In this document: piece by piece, positions 16,318-25,346 of the stretch
Position numbering within the stretch: position 1 is the first letter of the stretch
How the letters are laid out: every line of letters starts with the position of its first letter
DNA from: DATHBD01 sp035296325
Lineage (GTDB): Bacteria > Actinomycetota > Actinomycetes > Mycobacteriales > Micromonosporaceae
DNA: 64,000 bases
Direction: 5' to 3'
Assembly: GCA_035296325.1 (NCBI GenBank)
Contig: DATHBD010000073.1
Location: 66,712-130,711 of the forward strand
Position numbers and translations under genes: made by a program
Notes under the pieces: model-generated
Told to the model about the DNA's origin: nothing
What the model saw: the letters and a program-made list of their open reading frames with translations, nothing else
Database searches by the model: none

Positions 16318-18629
16318 TGCCCCGCCCGGCGGGCGGTGAGACCGACGGCGCCCATCCGCTGAGCCAGTTCGTTCTGAAGGTGCACGGCCGGTGCGACCTC
16401 TCGTGCGATCACTGCTACGTCTACCGGCACGCCGATCAGAGCTGGCGGACGAAGCCGAAGATCATGTCCGGGGACATCGCCCGGGTCGCTGCACGCCGGA
16501 TCGCCGAGCACGCGCAGGCCTGGCACCTGCCCCGCGTCCGCGTGGTCCTGCACGGCGGTGAGCCGCTGCTGCTCGGGCCGGCCCGGATGGATGAGCTCAT
16601 CGCGCGGCTCCGGGCCCCGATCGAAGCGGTAACCCGACTCACGTTGGTGATGCAGACAAACGGCGTGCGGTTCAACCCGGAGATGGGTGACGTGCTCAAG
16701 CGGCACGGCGTACGGGTGGGTGTCTCGCTCGACGGCGACCGGGCCGCCAACGACCGGCACCGGCGCTTCGCGGACGGCGCGGGCAGCTTCGACCAGGCCC
16801 GGGCCGCGCTGGCGCTGCTGCGCCGTCCGGAGTACCGCGAGCTGTACGCCGGCATTCTCTGCACCGTTGACGTGCGCAATTCGCCCGAGCGGGTGTACGA
16901 GGCGCTGCTGGCGGAGCGCCCGCCGCAGGTCGATTTTCTGCTGCCGCACGCCACCTGGGACAAGCCGCCGTACCGGCCGGAGGGCCACCGCACGCCGTAC
17001 GCGGACTGGCTCTCGGTGATCCACCGGCGCTGGCTCGCCGACGGCCGCCCGATGCGGATCCGCCTCTTCGACGGCCTGCACTCCACCGCGCAGGGCGGGC
17101 CGAGCGGCAGCGAGCAGCTCGGCGCGGACGCCGTCGACCTGGCCGTCATCGAGACCGACGGCCGGTACGAGCAGGCCGACTCGGTGAAGACCACCTACCA
17201 CGGTGCCCCGGGGACCGGCCTGAGCGTGCTCACGCACACGGTCGACGACGTCTCCCGGCTCCGGCCGATCGCGATCCGGCAGCACGGCATCCGGAACCTC
17301 AACGCCATCTGCCGATCGTGCCCGGTCGTCCGGCAGTGCGCTGGCGGCCTCTACGCCCACCGCTTCCGCACCGGCCACGGATTTGCCAACCCGTCGGTCT
17401 ACTGCGCCGACCTCCGGATCCTGATCGACCGGACCAACGAGCAGAGCAGCGTGCACGACGCGAGCGTCAAGTCGGAGGAGGCCGGCCCGGCCGACGTGAT
17501 CGCCCAGATCGCCTCGGGCTTCGGCGATGAGGCGACGATCGGGTGGCTGGCCGAGCAGCAGCGCTCCATCACCAGGGCGCTGGTTTCCGCCACGATCGAT
17601 CAGCACGGTCCCACCGCAGGCTGGGAGGCGCTCGCCGAGGTGGAGGCCGAACATCCGGACGCCGTACGTCGCGTACTGGCCCACCCGTACGTCCGGGCCT
17701 GGGCCGTCGGCATGCTCCGCAAGGACAACCCGGCCGGAATGTCCTACCTGGCCGGTCTCGCCGCCGCGGCGGCAGTGCACGCGGACCTGCGGGTGGAGAC
17801 CGAGGTACGGATCGACCGCGGTGTGGTCGCGCTGCCCACGGTGGGCACGCTCTACTGGCCGGAGCCGGTGACGGCCGGCGCACGCATCACCGTTGACAGC
17901 GGCAAGCTGTGGCTCACCGGCCCGGGCGACCGGACGATCACGGTTGACCTCGCCCAGCCGGGCGCCACCACGACCTGGCAGCCCGCCCGGTGGATTGCGC
18001 TGGACGGCTGGAGCGTGCGGATCGAGGACGGCGATCCGGCACGGGACTGCCACGGCTGGACCCCGGCGGGACGGCTCGACGAACTCGCCGCCGGCCGGTG
18101 GCGGAACTCGCTGGCCGAGGCGTGGCGCCTCATCGGCATCGAGCTGCCCGGATACGCCCCTGCGCTGCGAGCCGGACTACAAGTGATCATGCCGCTTGAG
18201 CAGGACCCCTCGGGGAAGCAACGGGCGGCCACCGCAATGGACGCGTTCGGTTCGCTGGCCGCCGCCCCGGTCGGCCCGGCCGAGCTCGCAGTCCTGCTCG
18301 TGCACGAGTTCCAGCACGCCAAGCTGGGCGCGCTGCTCGACCTCTACGACCTGCATGACCGGACCTCGGACGCGCAGATCACGGTGGGCTGGAAACCCGA
18401 GCCGAGGCCGGTCGAGGCCGCCCTGCAAGGCGTCTATGCGCACGCCGCGGTGGCCGACGTGTGGCGGCTGCGCGCCGGCACCGACCCGCGTGCCCCCGAG
18501 CTGTACCGGATGTACCACCGCTGGACCACCGACGCCATCGCCGCGCTACGCAGCCCGGGGGCGCTCACCCCGCTGGGGAGTGACTTCGTCGACCGGCTCG
18601 CGGCCACCGTGGCATCCTGGCAGTCGTGA
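16317..18629 (+). CDS. fxsB: FxsB radical SAM/SPASM peptide maturase fused to an HExxH domain
   Basis: A 770-residue protein. The radical SAM cluster motif CxxxCxxC is at Cys26, Cys30 and Cys33 (RCDLSCDHCY), followed by VVLHGGEPLLL and VSLDGDRAAND. The SPASM cysteines include Cys332, Cys335, Cys341 and Cys363, which should bind auxiliary iron-sulfur clusters. From about residue 390 to the end is a separate domain with HEFQH at 663-667, matching the HExxH family (TIGR04267), some members of which are annotated as alpha-ketoglutarate-dependent peptide beta-hydroxylases. The protein should therefore form the Phe-Ser cyclophane on FxsA and perhaps hydroxylate the peptide as well. The start overlaps the fxsA stop by one base and the stop overlaps the next gene by four, so translation is coupled. 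The reaction is inferred from the family. Confidence 0.92.
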   Translation: MPRPAGGETDGAHPLSQFVLKVHGRCDLSCDHCYVYRHADQSWRTKPKIMSGDIARVAARRIAEHAQAWHLPRVRVVLHGGEPLLLGPARMDELIARLRAPIEAVTRLTLVMQTNGVRFNPEMGDVLKRHGVRVGVSLDGDRAANDRHRRFADGAGSFDQARAALALLRRPEYRELYAGILCTVDVRNSPERVYEALLAERPPQVDFLLPHATWDKPPYRPEGHRTPYADWLSVIHRRWLADGRPMRIRLFDGLHSTAQGGPSGSEQLGADAVDLAVIETDGRYEQADSVKTTYHGAPGTGLSVLTHTVDDVSRLRPIAIRQHGIRNLNAICRSCPVVRQCAGGLYAHRFRTGHGFANPSVYCADLRILIDRTNEQSSVHDASVKSEEAGPADVIAQIASGFGDEATIGWLAEQQRSITRALVSATIDQHGPTAGWEALAEVEAEHPDAVRRVLAHPYVRAWAVGMLRKDNPAGMSYLAGLAAAAAVHADLRVETEVRIDRGVVALPTVGTLYWPEPVTAGARITVDSGKLWLTGPGDRTITVDLAQPGATTTWQPARWIALDGWSVRIEDGDPARDCHGWTPAGRLDELAAGRWRNSLAEAWRLIGIELPGYAPALRAGLQVIMPLEQDPSGKQRAATAMDAFGSLAAAPVGPAELAVLLVHEFQHAKLGALLDLYDLHDRTSDAQITVGWKPEPRPVEAALQGVYAHAAVADVWRLRAGTDPRAPELYRMYHRWTTDAIAALRSPGALTPLGSDFVDRLAATVASWQS

Positions 18630-19417
18630 CCGGCCGGACCGTCACCCGCGACGATCTTGTCGCCGACCTGACCGCCCTCGGCGTCCCCCGAGGCAGCATC
18701 CTGCTGGTGCACTGCTCGATGCGCCGGATCGGCTGGATCGACGGCGGTGCGGCCACCCTGCTCGCCGCGATCCGGGACGTGGCCGGCCCGGCGGGCACGG
18801 TCGTGGTGCCCGCGCAGACGCCGAACAATTCGCTGACCAGCCCGGTCTACCGCGCGGCTACGGCCGGCATGACCGACCCCGAACGCGCCCGGTACCAGGA
18901 CGGCATGCCGGGCTTCGATCCGGACAGCACACCGTCGTACGGCGTCGGCGGCTTCGCCGAGCACGTCCGGTCGCATCCGGACGCGCTACGCAGCCCACAC
19001 CCACAGACGTCGTTCGCTGCGCTGGGACCCGCCGCCGCCGAGGTCGTCCGCGTGCACGATCTCGACTGTCATCTGGGCGAGCGGTCCCCGCTTGGCACGC
19101 TCTACCAGCACCGCGCCACGATCCTGCTGCTCGGCGTCGGTACGGCGAAGTGCACCGCGTTGCACCTCGCCGAATCCCGCCTCGACAGGCCCGCGCCGAC
19201 CATGGAGTACTCCTGCTTCGTGACCGGGAACGGGCAGCGGATCCTGACCCGGTTCCCGGCCCGGAAGTGGGACGACAGCGATTTCGGCGTGGCCGGTGAC
19301 GACCTCCTCCGGCAACGCTGGGCGACGACCGGACGGGTGGGTGACGCCGAAGCCCACCTCCTGCCGCTGGTGCCCGCGGTGGACCGTGCCGCGGAATGGT
19401 TCGCCGGCAACCGCTGA
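18626..19417 (+). CDS. Aminoglycoside N(3)-acetyltransferase family protein
   Basis: A 263-residue protein starting at a GTG that overlaps the fxsB stop (GTGA). It has the antibiotic NAT fold of PF02522: LGVPRGSILLVHCSMRRIGWIDGG, then VVVPAQTPNN, a PSYGVGGFAEHVRSHPDALRSPHPQTSFAALG block, LLLGVGTAKCTALHLAES and MEYSCFV. Classical members acetylate the 3-amino group of deoxystreptamine aminoglycosides using acetyl-CoA. Relatives of this gene are often annotated beside fxsB, so here it may acetylate the modified peptide or a small molecule, or give self-protection. It is translationally coupled to the maturase. The family is clear; the substrate is not. Confidence 0.85.
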   Translation: MTGRTVTRDDLVADLTALGVPRGSILLVHCSMRRIGWIDGGAATLLAAIRDVAGPAGTVVVPAQTPNNSLTSPVYRAATAGMTDPERARYQDGMPGFDPDSTPSYGVGGFAEHVRSHPDALRSPHPQTSFAALGPAAAEVVRVHDLDCHLGERSPLGTLYQHRATILLLGVGTAKCTALHLAESRLDRPAPTMEYSCFVTGNGQRILTRFPARKWDDSDFGVAGDDLLRQRWATTGRVGDAEAHLLPLVPAVDRAAEWFAGNR

Positions 19418-19437
19418 TCCGGCGGGGAAGCTGATCA

Positions 19438-19466
19438 ATGACAGAGTGGAGTGGAGCAACTACGCT
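19438..19466 (+). promoter_or_regulatory. Candidate internal promoter for fxsC-fxsT
   Basis: ATGACA (19438-19443) and TACGCT (19461-19466) are 17 bases apart in the 113-base gap between the acetyltransferase and fxsC. A start near 19473 would give a 58-base leader. It would allow the FxsC/FxsT part to be expressed apart from the peptide genes. Confidence 0.4.
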
Positions 19467-19530
19467 GAACTTCCGGGTGGTCAACAGAATCGGGGATCCA
19501 GGTGGACATGCGCGCTGAGGAGAAGCGATC

Positions 19531-20577
19531 GTGCCCGCGCCCGATCTCTACTTCGCGCTGATCCACGCACGCACCTCGATCCCGAACCAGTGGGTCGACG
19601 CCTTCTATCACCGGCTCAACCTCGAGGTGCAGAGCCGTGCCGCCCCGATGCCCGGCCTGCGCGCCGGGTCCCTCTACTTTGCAACGGCGGGCGAGGCCCG
19701 TCGCGCGCTCGACATCGGACTTCCCCGGGTGCGCGTGCTCGTTCCGCTCTACACCAGGGAGTTCCTGCACGACCCGCCGCCCGACTTCGGCGACCGCCTC
19801 TACCGGCTCAGCGACCGCGCCGAGCCGCCCTTCGTACACCCGGTGCTCTGGGAGGCGCACCTGCCGGCCCGCCGGGTGAACGGCCTCGCCCAGGCCACCT
19901 CGCTGGGCAACTCCGTCCAGGAGTACCTGGAATGCGGCATGGTTTCGATCTGCCGGCTCAACGCGTACACGGCGGAGCTGCGGCGGATCGTCGAGAAGCT
20001 GGCCGACCGGGTGGTCTCCGCGGCGGAGAACCCGGACCGGGTGCCGGTTTGGCTGCAGAGCCGGCCGGAGCTGCCCATGCCGCCGAGGATGCCGGAATCA
20101 CGGTTCATCATTACCGTTGTCCAGGCACATCAACGGGGTCCTGAGTGGACCCCGTTCGGCGCCGGCTCGGTGACCGAGCGGGCCATGGACGCCGCGCAAC
20201 GGCTCTCCCTGCTGCCGGAGATCCTGCTCGGGACGGCGGCGCCGTCGACGGCGAACGGTTTCCGCGAGTCCGCCGGGGTCCTGCTGCTTGATTCCGGTGT
20301 GCTCGACGACCCGCACAACCGCCCGGCGGTCGAACAACTGCTGCGCACCATGCCGCCGTGGATGACCGTGGTGATGGTGATCGGGTCGGACCACGGCGAC
20401 CACGCTGCCCGCGCTTCCGACCTGGCCGCGCAGGCGCAGGCGCTGGCGCGCAGCGGTGTACAGATCGCCCGCGACGAGCAGGAGTTCCAGCGGGCCATCG
20501 ACGAGGCGGTCACCAAGGCCCGCCGCAACTTCCTTCGCAGCCGGCACGTGAGAAGACCGTGGGAGGACCTGCGATGA
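19531..20577 (+). CDS. fxsC: FxsC, TIR-like protein of the FxSxx-COOH system
   Basis: A 348-residue protein. The N-terminal half (DLYFALIHAR..., then RVRVLVPLYTREFLHDPPP and FVHPVLWEAHLPAR) has the Rossmann-like pattern of a degenerate TIR domain. The C-terminal half (SRFIITVVQAHQRGPEWTPFG, MTVVMVIGSDH, DEAVTKARRNFLR) fits the FxsC C-terminal domain (TIGR04276). The GTG start at 19531 is preceded by GAGGAGAAG. Its stop overlaps the start of fxsT (ATGA), so the two are co-translated and probably work together. I see no obvious catalytic Glu of NAD-cleaving TIR enzymes. The biochemical role is unknown. Confidence 0.85.
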   Translation: MPAPDLYFALIHARTSIPNQWVDAFYHRLNLEVQSRAAPMPGLRAGSLYFATAGEARRALDIGLPRVRVLVPLYTREFLHDPPPDFGDRLYRLSDRAEPPFVHPVLWEAHLPARRVNGLAQATSLGNSVQEYLECGMVSICRLNAYTAELRRIVEKLADRVVSAAENPDRVPVWLQSRPELPMPPRMPESRFIITVVQAHQRGPEWTPFGAGSVTERAMDAAQRLSLLPEILLGTAAPSTANGFRESAGVLLLDSGVLDDPHNRPAVEQLLRTMPPWMTVVMVIGSDHGDHAARASDLAAQAQALARSGVQIARDEQEFQRAIDEAVTKARRNFLRSRHVRRPWEDLR

Positions 20578-23500
20578 CCAGGAGCCGCAACGGACAGGTT
20601 GTCACGTTCTATTCGTACAAGGGCGGGACCGGCCGGACCATGGCGCTGGCCAACGTCGCCTGGATCCTGGCGGCGAACGGATACCGCGTGCTCGCGGTCG
20701 ACTGGGACCTCGAGTCGCCCGGCCTGCACCGCTTCTTCCATCCCTTTCTGAACCCGCGCTTCCTGGCCAGCACGCGTGGCGTGGTCGACATGATCAATCT
20801 GTACGAGTGGGACTCGTCCAAACCGGAGTGGGACCCGGCACAGGTCGGCGGCTACGCGGGCGTGCAACAGCACTCGTTCTCACTGGACTGGGATCACTTC
20901 CCGGAGGGCGGCACGCTGGACTTCCTCTCCGCAGGTCAGCAGAACCCGGTGTACGAGGGCGTGCTCAGCAACATCAACTGGGACGACTTCTACCAGAGCG
21001 GCGACGGCAGCGGCGGGCGCTTCTTCGACGCGATGCGCGCCGATATGAAGGACCGGTACGACTTCACGCTGATCGACAGCCGGACCGGGCACAGCGACAT
21101 CGCCGGCATCTGCACGAGCCACCTGCCCGACGTGCTGGTGGATTGCTTCACGTTCAGCGACCAGGGCATCGAGGGCGCCGCCCGGATGGCCCGGCAGCTG
21201 CACAGCCCCCGCGACATCCGGGTGCTGCCGGTGCCGATGCGGGTGGACCCGGCCGAGAAGCGCAAAGCCGAGACCGGACGGACCGTCGCGATGCGGGAGT
21301 TCGCCAAGTTCCCGAGCGGTCTCGCCGAGAACCAGCGGCGGGCGTACTGGCACGGCGTCGAGGTGCCCTACCAGGCGTACTACGCGTACGAGGAGACGCT
21401 CGCGACCTTCGGCGACGCACCGGGCGCCAGCGGGACGCTGCTGAGCGCGTACGAAGCGTTGGCGTCCTACATCACCGACGGCCAGGTCACGTCCATGCCG
21501 CCGATCAACCCGAACCTCCGCGCGCAGGTCATCGCCCGCTTCGAGCGCAAGCCGTTCTCCGAGGCCGACGCCGTGCAGCTCTCCGGCGCCGGCGTCGACC
21601 AGGTTTGGCTGGAATGGGTGGAGCACGTTCTGTCCAATGGCGGCTTCCGGGTCGTGCACGCGCTCGCCGAAAGCGGCGACGGCGCGGACACACCGCCGGC
21701 AATGGCGCAGCATCTGAAGATCATCTCTCGGGCGGAGGGGGCTGACTACCTCTCCGGCGTGCCGGGCGTCCCTGCCGAGGAGTCAGGGCTGCGGGCAATC
21801 TATACGGCCGACATCACCCCGTGGCGCCGCATTCCCACAGCGCACTCCGCGTTCATCGCCGGGCTCGGCGCCACCGCGGCGGCCGCGCGGATCCTGGAAC
21901 TCGTCGGCCGCCCGGCCGGTGACCTCGACATCGTCCTGGCCGGCGCACCGCGCTACCCCGGCGACGAGCCGGACCTGGTGGTGAACCTGCCGGCGCGCAA
22001 CGCCCGCTTCACCGGGCGCGAGACCGGCCTGCGCGCCCTCCGCGACCAGCTGCGCTCCGGCTCGGCCGTGGTGCTCTTCGGCACGCAGGCGGTCGCCCTG
22101 CAGGGCATGGGCGGCGTCGGCAAGACCCAGATGGCGCTGGAGTACGCGTACCGCTACCGCGCCGCCTACGACGTGGTGGCGTGGCTGAACGCCGACACCG
22201 AGGAAAGCCTCCAGGGCTCCCTGCGCGACCTCGGCGGCCGCCTCAACCTGCAGTCGGAGCAGTCGGGGCCGGACTACGCCCGCGCGGTGGTGCAGGAACT
22301 CAGCCGCGACAAGCGGCGCTGGCTGCTGATCCTGGACAACGCGGACGAGCCCGACGCGGTACGCACCTACCTGCCGTACGGGCCCGGCCACGTCCTGATC
22401 ACGTCGCGGAACAAAGCGTGGGGTGAGCAGACCCAGCCGCTCGAGGTCGACGTGTTCACCCGGGACGAGAGCATCGAGCACCTGGTGCGGCGGGTCGGCG
22501 CGATCGACCGGAGGGATGCCGACCTCGTCGCCGAGCAGCTCGCCGACCTGCCGATCGCGATCGCCGCCGCCGCCGCGTGGCTCGACGAGACGCACACCAC
22601 CGTGACCGAGTACCTGCGGCTCATCCTGGAGGAGGGGCCGAGTGCCGTACTCACCGCCGTGACCGACCGACCGATCGCGCGTACCTGGGATCTGTCGCTG
22701 ACCCGGCTGCGGGAGCGGGACCACGCGGCGTACCGCCTCTTCCAGCTGTGCAGCGTGCTGGCCCCCGAGATACCGCTCGACCTGGTCTTCAGCGACCAGA
22801 TGGCGGAGTACCTCAAGCCGCACAACCCGTCGCTCTCCGAGCGGCTGCTGCGCGGCTCGCTGGTCCAGCAGATCAACCGGCTGGCGCTGCTGCGGCTGGA
22901 TCAGCGGCCCACTTCGTCCGGCGACGGTGACCGCAGCGGCCGGATCCTGATCCACCGGGTGGTGCAGAACGTCGTCCGCGACCGGATGACCGAGGCGGAG
23001 CTGGCCGAGGCCCGCCTGCAGGTACACCAGGTGCTCGCGAAGGCCCGACCGGAGGGCGAGGTCGACGAACCGCAGCACTGGCCCCGGTTCCGCATGCTGT
23101 GGCCGCACCTGGACGCTTCGGACGCGGTGCACAGCACCGAGGAGTCGGTGCGCCAACTGCTGATCGACCGGGTCCGGTACTACTACGTCCAGGCGGACCC
23201 CATCATCGGCCGCGACCGGGCCGAGCGGATCGCCCGGATCTGGGAGCGGCAGCTGGCCGACACCACCGACCCGGAGCAGGCCGCGGTCCTGCTCCGACAG
23301 CTGCTCCAACTCCGCTTCAACCTCGCCAACCTGCTGCGTGACCTGGGCGAGTTCGAGCTCTCCCGTCAGGTGGACGAGGAGGTCCTGGCCAGGCAGGTGC
23401 GCCTGCTCGGCCCCGATCATCCGCACACCCTGATGACCCGGGGCAGCTACGCGGCCGACCTGCGGGGCCTGGGGCGTTACCCGGAGGCGCTCAGGCTCGA

Positions 23501-24506
23501 CATCGAGACCTACCGCGCCTGGCAGGACCTGTACGGGGAGGACAACACCCGCACGCTGGCGGCCCGCAACAACCTCGCGGTGTCGTACCGGCTCATGGGA
23601 CTGTTCCGGGAGGCCGGCGAGCACGACAAAGAGGCCTGGGAGCGCCGCCAGGAGGTGAACGGCGAGACCAACCTCTGGACGCTCGGCACGGCCGCCTGCC
23701 TGGCCCGGGACTGGCGCGACGCCGGCGACTTCGACCGCTCCGCGTCGCTGCTGAAGCAGACGCTGGAACACCTGGTCAACACCCGCGGCCCGGACTCCCG
23801 GTCGACGCTCACCACCAAGTCGAACTACGCGGTCTCACTGCGCAGCCTCGGTCGGATCGACGAGGCCCTGCAGCTGCACCGGGAGGCGTACGCCCGTCTC
23901 CTGGAGCTGTTCGGCGCCGACAACCCGGAGACGGTGAGCTGCCGGTTCAGCCTCGCCCTCACGATGCTCAGCGCGGGCAAGGGCGATCACGCGGTGGCCG
24001 AGCTGCTCGCGATCTACGAGTTCTGGAAGCGCAAGCTCGGCGCGCGGCACCCGTACACGCTCGTCTGCATGAACGATCTGGCCATCGCGGAACGCCAGCT
24101 CGACCGGCTCAGTGACGCGCGCGCCTGGATCGGCCCGGCCGCGGAAATCCTCGGCGAGGTGCTGGGGGACGAGCACCCGTACACGCTCACCGCGCAGATG
24201 AACCTCGCGATCTGTCAGGCCGCGCCATCCGAGGAGGACGGCACCGGCCCGGCGACGGCACGGGGGACGCTGCTGCGAATCGCCCAGGGGATCCGCCGGG
24301 TGTTCGGACCGGAACACCCGAACACCTTCCGGTTCGAGGCGAACCTCGCCCTCGCCGAGGAAGCCGTGGGCGCCGAGGCAGCCGACGACCGTCTCGCCGC
24401 GCTCCGGGAAAGGGTCATCATCCGGCTCGGCGAGACGCATCCGATCGTGAGCGGACTCGACCGTCGCCGGTACCTGTACCGGATCATCGACCCACATCAG
24501 TTCTAG
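20574..24506 (+). CDS. fxsT: FxsT: ParA-like ATPase, NB-ARC and TPR fusion
   Basis: A 1310-residue protein starting at the ATG overlapping the fxsC stop. Residues 7-22 (GQVVTFYSYKGGTGRT) are a ParA/MinD-like P-loop in which the usual second Lys is Arg21; VLAVDWDLESPGLHRFF follows. About residues 470-900 are a STAND/NB-ARC module with Walker A GMGGVGKT (511-518) and Walker B RRWLLILDNADE. From about 900 to the end are tetratricopeptide repeats of the NPHC/Kinesin-light-chain type (ARNNLAVSYRLMG..., KSNYAVSLRSLG...). Such a layout suggests a signal-responsive oligomerising switch. It is the standard large partner of FxsA/B/C. What it senses, and how it uses the modified peptide, are unknown. 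Confidence 0.9.
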   Translation: MTRSRNGQVVTFYSYKGGTGRTMALANVAWILAANGYRVLAVDWDLESPGLHRFFHPFLNPRFLASTRGVVDMINLYEWDSSKPEWDPAQVGGYAGVQQHSFSLDWDHFPEGGTLDFLSAGQQNPVYEGVLSNINWDDFYQSGDGSGGRFFDAMRADMKDRYDFTLIDSRTGHSDIAGICTSHLPDVLVDCFTFSDQGIEGAARMARQLHSPRDIRVLPVPMRVDPAEKRKAETGRTVAMREFAKFPSGLAENQRRAYWHGVEVPYQAYYAYEETLATFGDAPGASGTLLSAYEALASYITDGQVTSMPPINPNLRAQVIARFERKPFSEADAVQLSGAGVDQVWLEWVEHVLSNGGFRVVHALAESGDGADTPPAMAQHLKIISRAEGADYLSGVPGVPAEESGLRAIYTADITPWRRIPTAHSAFIAGLGATAAAARILELVGRPAGDLDIVLAGAPRYPGDEPDLVVNLPARNARFTGRETGLRALRDQLRSGSAVVLFGTQAVALQGMGGVGKTQMALEYAYRYRAAYDVVAWLNADTEESLQGSLRDLGGRLNLQSEQSGPDYARAVVQELSRDKRRWLLILDNADEPDAVRTYLPYGPGHVLITSRNKAWGEQTQPLEVDVFTRDESIEHLVRRVGAIDRRDADLVAEQLADLPIAIAAAAAWLDETHTTVTEYLRLILEEGPSAVLTAVTDRPIARTWDLSLTRLRERDHAAYRLFQLCSVLAPEIPLDLVFSDQMAEYLKPHNPSLSERLLRGSLVQQINRLALLRLDQRPTSSGDGDRSGRILIHRVVQNVVRDRMTEAELAEARLQVHQVLAKARPEGEVDEPQHWPRFRMLWPHLDASDAVHSTEESVRQLLIDRVRYYYVQADPIIGRDRAERIARIWERQLADTTDPEQAAVLLRQLLQLRFNLANLLRDLGEFELSRQVDEEVLARQVRLLGPDHPHTLMTRGSYAADLRGLGRYPEALRLDIETYRAWQDLYGEDNTRTLAARNNLAVSYRLMGLFREAGEHDKEAWERRQEVNGETNLWTLGTAACLARDWRDAGDFDRSASLLKQTLEHLVNTRGPDSRSTLTTKSNYAVSLRSLGRIDEALQLHREAYARLLELFGADNPETVSCRFSLALTMLSAGKGDHAVAELLAIYEFWKRKLGARHPYTLVCMNDLAIAERQLDRLSDARAWIGPAAEILGEVLGDEHPYTLTAQMNLAICQAAPSEEDGTGPATARGTLLRIAQGIRRVFGPEHPNTFRFEANLALAEEAVGAEAADDRLAALRERVIIRLGETHPIVSGLDRRRYLYRIIDPHQF

Positions 24507-24518
24507 GGACGGACGCCC

Positions 24519-25346
24519 ATGGTGACCCCGGAGAACACCATCCGGTCGCTGGTCGTGACGGCATGGCGGACCGCGCCGCCGGTGCTGCGCCGGTTCGCGT
24601 ACTGGGTGTGGAGCATCGGATTCGTTGCCGCGACCCTCGGAATCATCGCGGACGGCCTGAACTGGTGGGGCGGCCTGCAATTCACCACGAACGTCCTCGC
24701 CGAGCTCATCTGCGGCATGGTCATGCTGCCGGTCGCCCTGGTGATCATCGCCCGGCTGGCCGAGTACCAGGTCAAGGAGCTCGAACGGGTCCGGCTGGAG
24801 GCGAGGTACGCGGCAGCGCTGGAGCAGCTGACCGCCTCGGTCCGTACCACCGGCGAGTACGTCCAGGACCTGGTCCAGGACGTGACGGCCAGTACGAACG
24901 CCTTCGTGGCGGCCGCCCGGGTGGTGAACGGCGGCCTCGCCGACCCGGATGGCGCGTTGGAGTCGGCCCACCTCCTGCAGGCCCAGATGGACAGCCGGCA
25001 GTGGCTGTTCTACGAGCGCGCGGTGACCCCGGTGCGCTTCTACGGCAACAATCTCCGGGCACTGCTCCGCGAACGCGTCCGCAACGGCGAACCGACCGCC
25101 GAGCCGGCCCGGTTCGAACGGCTCTGGAACGACCTGGAGTCCGCGCTGCGGCGCCAGCGGCAGACCATGACGGCCGGATACCAGGAGTTCGCCGGCGGCG
25201 CACCCACCGTGAACCGGGCGAACCGCCTGCGCGACGCTGCGATCAGCCACCTGCACAGCGTCGACCACCTGTTGCATCTCTGCGCCGAGTTGGAGGCGTT
25301 CGCCAACGAGGCGAAGCCGCTGCCGAGCCGCGACACCGAACCGTGA
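24519..25346 (+). CDS. Two-TM membrane protein linked to the Fxs operon, unknown function
   Basis: A 275-residue protein 12 bases after fxsT. Two membrane segments lie near the N-terminus (about residues 27-45, YWVWSIGFVAATLGIIADG, and about 57-78, LAELICGMVMLPVALVIIARL). A helical, charged cytoplasmic region follows (about 80-275: heptad-like YQVKELERVRLEARYAAALEQL, later RQWLFYERAVTPVRFYGNN and LHSVDHLLHLCAELEAF). I recognise no family. The close spacing and same direction put it in the Fxs transcript, where it could anchor FxsT or FxsC at the membrane; that is inference. The gene ends just before palindromic DNA and a convergent hydrolase gene. Confidence 0.7.
   Translation: MVTPENTIRSLVVTAWRTAPPVLRRFAYWVWSIGFVAATLGIIADGLNWWGGLQFTTNVLAELICGMVMLPVALVIIARLAEYQVKELERVRLEARYAAALEQLTASVRTTGEYVQDLVQDVTASTNAFVAAARVVNGGLADPDGALESAHLLQAQMDSRQWLFYERAVTPVRFYGNNLRALLRERVRNGEPTAEPARFERLWNDLESALRRQRQTMTAGYQEFAGGAPTVNRANRLRDAAISHLHSVDHLLHLCAELEAFANEAKPLPSRDTEP

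Noticed and set aside
15957..18053. A 698-codon minus-strand frame opposite fxsA/fxsB
   Set aside because: It overlaps the clear radical SAM gene and shows typical shadow composition.
19438..19518. A 26-codon frame between the acetyltransferase and fxsC, first considered as a second precursor peptide
   Set aside because: It has no Shine-Dalgarno and no FxSxx ending, and its first bases form the -35 box of a good promoter.
19531..20577. FxsC as an active NAD-cleaving TIR defence effector
   Set aside because: The fold pattern is TIR-like, but I could not see the catalytic Glu context, so enzymatic activity is not claimed.
21783..23771. A 662-codon minus-strand frame opposite fxsT
   Set aside because: fxsT has clear ATPase and TPR motifs; the opposite frame has none and no start signals.
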